64,000 nucleotides of DNA from Aquimonas voraii (lineage in GTDB: Bacteria > Pseudomonadota > Gammaproteobacteria > Xanthomonadales > Xanthomonadaceae): positions 62,001 through 126,000 of the forward strand of contig NZ_FNAG01000007.1 in assembly GCF_900101825.1 (NCBI RefSeq), read 5' to 3'. How positions within the stretch are numbered: position 1 is the stretch's first letter; each line of letters opens with the position of its first letter. The notes under the pieces were generated by a model that did no database searches, was not told where the DNA came from, and saw only the letters and a program-made list of their open reading frames with translations. Below, in pieces: positions 60,777 to 64,000 of the stretch. The position numbers and the translations under genes are program-made.

Positions 60777-61304
60777 TCAGGCCGCGGCCGGCTCACCTGG
60801 GCCCGCGGCCGGCGGCGGTCGCCGAGGCGTCTTCGGCAGATAGCGCAGCCAGATCAGCCAGACCGCCAGCGCATCCAGCACGATCAGCGCCTGCCACAGG
60901 TAGAGATGGAACCAGTCGAAGGCGACCTGGCTCCACTGGCCCATGTAGAACAAGCTGATGATGCGCACCAGGTTCAGCGCCTGGATGCAGAAGAAGCCGA
61001 TCACCGCCCCGATCAGTTTGTGCTTCCAAGGCGAGGGAAAGGCGATCAGCGCCGAGATCAGGATGATGACCGCCTCGATGCCGTCGCAGCCCGGCGCGAT
61101 CGCCACCGCGAAGCCATTGGTCGTGCTCTGGATGATCACGCCCTCGGCATGCACGTTCGGGTCGAACATCATGATGAGGTGGGCGCTGATGTCGGCCAGC
61201 ACCCCGGTGAAGGGCTCGGTGACGTACTTGGTGCCGAAGGTGCTGATGCGCGCGGCGAACAGCGTGACCAGCAGGCCCATGAAGATCAGGAAGAAGCGGA
61301 GCAT
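60777..61304 (-). CDS. XrtH-like exosortase (membrane sorting transpeptidase)
   Basis: A 175-residue polytopic membrane protein with the exosortase catalytic triad in order: Cys73 (APGCDGIEAVIIL), Arg114 (NLVRIISLF) and His133 (WFHLYLWQAL). The short length and GCDGIEA context fit XrtH, whose targets carry IPTLxxWG-CTERM tails. Exosortases cleave C-terminal PEP-CTERM-like sorting signals and transfer the protein to a periplasmic or surface glycolipid. No target with such a tail was seen in this window. The ATG at 61304 starts the first helix directly. It is divergent from aroK. Confidence 0.85.
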   Translation of the reverse strand: MLRFFLIFMGLLVTLFAARISTFGTKYVTEPFTGVLADISAHLIMMFDPNVHAEGVIIQSTTNGFAVAIAPGCDGIEAVIILISALIAFPSPWKHKLIGAVIGFFCIQALNLVRIISLFYMGQWSQVAFDWFHLYLWQALIVLDALAVWLIWLRYLPKTPRRPPPAAGPGEPAAA

Positions 61305-61349
61305 CGGGAACACCCGGGTAAGACCAGCCGGCGATGCTAGCATCCGCCC

Positions 61350-61931
61350 ATGAATCCCGCGTCGAACCTCATCCTCGTCGGGCCGATGGGCGCCGGCAAG
61401 AGCACGATCGGGCGGCGCCTGGCCAAACGCTTCGGCCTGTCCTTCATCGATCTCGACCGCGAGATCGAGCAGCGCTGCGGCGCGCGCATTCCGCTGATCT
61501 TCGAGCACGAGGGGGAGGCCGGCTTCCGCGAGCGCGAACATGCGGCGCTTGCGGACGTGCTGGCGAGCCATGCCGCGGGCCTGCTCCTCGCCACCGGCGG
61601 TGGCGCCATCCTGAGGGCCGACAATCGCGCCCTGCTGCGCGCCGGCGGCTTCGTGGTCTGGCTGCGTACGAGCGTCGCCGAACAGCTGAAACGACTGCGC
61701 AACGACGGCAGCCGCCCGCTGCTGACGGTGCCGGATCGCGACCAGCGGCTGGCCGCCATGGCCGAGTTGCGCGACCCCCTCTATCGAGACGCCAGTGATC
61801 TCGTGTTCGAATCGAACCAGCCGCATGTCGGCGCTGCCGCCGATCGCCTCGCCCGCGTGCTCGACCGCCGCTGGCAGCGCCCCGCTACATCCCTGCCTCT
61901 TTCCGGACTCGAATCCCGTGCGCAGCCTTGA
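61350..61931 (+). CDS. aroK: Shikimate kinase
   Basis: A 193-residue P-loop kinase with Walker [22 protein letters not shown] (shikimate-binding Asp), LATGGGAIL, and the adenine lid [13 protein letters not shown]. It phosphorylates shikimate in aromatic amino acid synthesis. Its end overlaps the aroB start, the classical aroK-aroB operon. The ATG at 61350 is chosen by family start. Confidence 0.96.
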   Translation: MNPASNLILVGPMGAGKSTIGRRLAKRFGLSFIDLDREIEQRCGARIPLIFEHEGEAGFREREHAALADVLASHAAGLLLATGGGAILRADNRALLRAGGFVVWLRTSVAEQLKRLRNDGSRPLLTVPDRDQRLAAMAELRDPLYRDASDLVFESNQPHVGAAADRLARVLDRRWQRPATSLPLSGLESRAQP

Positions 61932-62997
61932 GGTCAAGCTCGCCGAGCGCAGCTATCCGATCCACGTGGGCCCCGGCCTGCTGCAGGACGCTGCACTGTG
62001 GCGTCCGCTGCTGCCCGGCCGGCAGGTGCTGGTGATCAGCGACGACCACGTCGCCCGCCACTACCTGCAGCGCGTGCGCGCCGGCCTCGACGGACTCGAC
62101 CACGCCAGCTTCGTGCTGCCTCCCGGCGAGGAGGAGAAGACGCTCGCCCGCTTCGGCGAGGCCATCGATGCGCTGGCCGGGCTGCGCGCCAATCGCGATG
62201 CCTGCGTGATCGCGCTCGGCGGTGGCGTGGTCGGCGACCTCGCCGGCTTCGCTGCGGCCTGCTGGATGCGCGGCATCGCCTTCGTGCAGATGCCGACCAC
62301 CCTGCTGGCCATGGTCGATTCCTCGGTCGGCGGCAAGACCGCGGTCGACCTGCCGCAGGGCAAGAACCTCGTCGGCGCCTTCCACCAGCCGCGCGCGGTG
62401 ATCGCCGACACCGACACCCTCGCCACCCTGCCCGATCGCGAGCTGCGCGCGGGCCTGGCCGAGGTGGTGAAGTACGGAGCTATCTTCGATGCGGGCTTTC
62501 TCGACTGGCTGGACGAGCATGCCGATGCGCTGCTGGCGCGTGACGCCGATGCCCTGGCCGAGGCCATCCTGCGCAGCTGTCGCTACAAGGCCGACGTGGT
62601 TGCCCGCGACGAGACCGAACAGGGCGAGCGCGCCCAGCTGAACTTCGGCCACACCTTCGGCCATGCGCTGGAGACCGCCGGCGGCTACGAGCGCTTTCGT
62701 CACGGCGAGGCGGTGGCCCTGGGCATGGTGATCGCGGCACGGCTCTCGGCGCAGCTCGGTCGCGCGCCGGCTGCGGACGCGCAGCGACTGTCGGACCTGC
62801 TCGCTCGCTTCGGCCTGCCGGTCGAGATCCCGGCCGGGTTCGATCCGGCCTACCTGCTGCAGCTGATGCGGCTGGACAAGAAGTCCCTGTCCGGCCGGCT
62901 GCGCCTGATCCTGTGGCGGAACGCGGGCGCGGCCGAGATCGTGTCCGGCGTCGAGGACGCAGCCATTCTCGCAGCGCTCGCCGACAGCGCAGGCTGA
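61918..62997 (+). CDS. aroB: 3-dehydroquinate synthase
   Basis: A 359-residue NAD- and metal-dependent synthase with [23 protein letters not shown]-like core (here [14 protein letters not shown]), [43 protein letters not shown] and the zinc-ligand [12 protein letters not shown]. It is the second step of the shikimate pathway. The start is GTG at 61918, overlapping aroK by 14 bp, so the two are translationally coupled. Confidence 0.97.
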   Translation: MRSLEVKLAERSYPIHVGPGLLQDAALWRPLLPGRQVLVISDDHVARHYLQRVRAGLDGLDHASFVLPPGEEEKTLARFGEAIDALAGLRANRDACVIALGGGVVGDLAGFAAACWMRGIAFVQMPTTLLAMVDSSVGGKTAVDLPQGKNLVGAFHQPRAVIADTDTLATLPDRELRAGLAEVVKYGAIFDAGFLDWLDEHADALLARDADALAEAILRSCRYKADVVARDETEQGERAQLNFGHTFGHALETAGGYERFRHGEAVALGMVIAARLSAQLGRAPAADAQRLSDLLARFGLPVEIPAGFDPAYLLQLMRLDKKSLSGRLRLILWRNAGAAEIVSGVEDAAILAALADSAG

Positions 62998-63143
62998 CCC
63001 TCCGAGCCAGTTCGCGGGCCGCGGCCAGAGGCTTGCGCGCGCCCTCCGCAGTGACTCGGTTCATTCATTGAACAGTTGAGCGAGGTCCAGAAGGCCGGGC
63101 ATGGCCATGCTGCAATCGTCTGGCCGATCCTTGGAGCCCCCGC

Positions 63144-64000
63144 ATGCCCGCCGCCACGCCTCGGACAGCGCCCACCGCCGCCGGAACGCCCCCGCCCTGG
63201 CACGCGCTGAGGTCTGACCAGGCCCTGCAGGCCTTGGCCAGCAGCAGCGAAGGCATCGACAGCGCGGAAGCCTCGCGCAGGCTGGCGGCACAGGGTCCCA
63301 ACCGGCTGCCCGAACCGCCCCGCCGCAGCGCGCTGCGGCGCCTGCTCGTACAGTTCAACAACCTGCTGATCCATGTCCTGCTGGCGGCGGGCTTTGTGGT
63401 ACTGCTGCTCGGGCACACCGTGGATGCCGCGGTCATCTTCGGCGTGGTGGTGCTGAACGCCGTGATCGGCTTTCTGCAGGAGGGCCGCGCCGAGAATGCG
63501 CTGGCGGCGATCCGCGGCCTGATCGATCCGCGCTGCCAGGTGCTGCGCGACGGCCAGCGCGTCTCGCGGCCGGCGGAAGACCTGGTCCCGGGCGACGTGG
63601 TGCTGCTGGAGGCCGGCGACCGGGTCCCGGCCGACCTGCGCCTGCTGCTGGCCAACCGCCTGCGCATCGACGAAGCCCTGCTGACCGGCGAATCGGTCGC
63701 CGCCGAGAAGACCATGGTTCCGGTGCCCGCCAACAGCGCGCTCGGCGACCGTCGCTGTCTGGCCTTCAGCGGCACCCTGGTCGCGACCGGCAGCGCGCGC
63801 GGCCTGGTGGTTGCGACCGGCGCCGCCACCGAGCTCGGCCACATCAGCACCTTGCTCGGCGCGGTGCAGACCCTGCGCACACCCTTGGTCGAGCGCATGG
63901 ACCGCTTCGCCCGCCAGCTCACGGTGTTCATCCTGGTCGTCTCGGTGCTGGTGCTGCTGCTGGCGGTCTGGCTGCACGGTACCGACTGGACCGAGGCCTT
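63144..64000 (+). CDS. P-type cation-transporting ATPase, 3' end cut by window edge
   Basis: The first 285 residues of a P-type ATPase. The N-terminal cation ATPase domain reads PPPWHALRSDQALQALASS; two helices follow (NNLLIHVLLAAGFVVLL and DAAVIFGVVVLNAVIGFLQE). The actuator domain has PGDVVLLEAGDRVPADLRLL and the dephosphorylation motif LTGESV, and the next helix starts FARQLTVFILVVSVLVLLL. The phosphorylation (DKTG) and ATP-binding domains lie beyond the edge. The start resembles the P2 group (calcium or other divalent ions, or sodium/potassium); the ion cannot be assigned. The chosen ATG at 63144 has no strong ribosome binding site. Confidence 0.85.
   Translation, partial: MPAATPRTAPTAAGTPPPWHALRSDQALQALASSSEGIDSAEASRRLAAQGPNRLPEPPRRSALRRLLVQFNNLLIHVLLAAGFVVLLLGHTVDAAVIFGVVVLNAVIGFLQEGRAENALAAIRGLIDPRCQVLRDGQRVSRPAEDLVPGDVVLLEAGDRVPADLRLLLANRLRIDEALLTGESVAAEKTMVPVPANSALGDRRCLAFSGTLVATGSARGLVVATGAATELGHISTLLGAVQTLRTPLVERMDRFARQLTVFILVVSVLVLLLAVWLHGTDWTEA

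Overview
The window reads as ordinary chromosome from a very GC-rich gammaproteobacterium of the Xanthomonadales/Lysobacterales type. I infer this from gene content and style. There is an ahpC-ahpF pair of the xanthomonad kind, split ccmH and ccmI genes, metX instead of metA, two extracellular subtilases with family-typical C-terminal ends, an orphan exosortase, and short heptad repeats (GGGATTC-like) in several intergenic spaces. No 16S rRNA, tRNA, CRISPR array, prophage or intact insertion sequence was seen, so the assignment rests on proteins only.

Layout. 1-5 kb: the end-truncated glycosyltransferase, a MECR/ETR1-type enoyl reductase flanked by heptad repeats, a secreted unknown and an exported amidohydrolase. 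5-13 kb: a CrbS/CbrA-like transporter-kinase, a lipoprotein PHB-depolymerase-type esterase, a TonB receptor and a divergent GntP-family permease, which together look like a scavenging locus for 3-hydroxybutyrate polymers or oligomers. 13-26 kb: two secreted subtilases, a DUF4397 protein, an OmpR-type two-component pair split by heptad repeats and a terminator, a CsgG-like protein, and a methionine/glutamine transaminase with its omega-amidase. 26-34.5 kb: a complete ccmABCDEFGHI cytochrome c maturation operon, translationally coupled at its end to metX.

34.5-47 kb: ribosomal protein bTHX, a hotdog thioesterase, a degenerate MITE-like element, and a zinc locus (MerC-like protein and a His-rich ZnuD-like TonB receptor around a Zur-box-like site). 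A four-gene operon follows (histidine kinase, small exported protein, TPR/beta-barrel protein, response regulator), then an exported aspartoacylase-like protein overlapping zur, and gltX. 47-64 kb: housekeeping genes (PPIase, lpxH, acyl-CoA dehydrogenase, dxs, ahpCF with an OxyR-like operator, aroKB) interspersed with less known genes (REC/winged-helix-like protein with a Pro-Ala linker, orphan response regulator, XrtH-like exosortase), ending in a truncated P-type ATPase.

The most interesting points are the kinase/barrel/regulator operon, the possible 3-hydroxybutyrate locus, the Zur circuit, and the paired heptad repeat elements that sit directly against start or stop codons. All functional proposals come from motif reading; no database search was possible.
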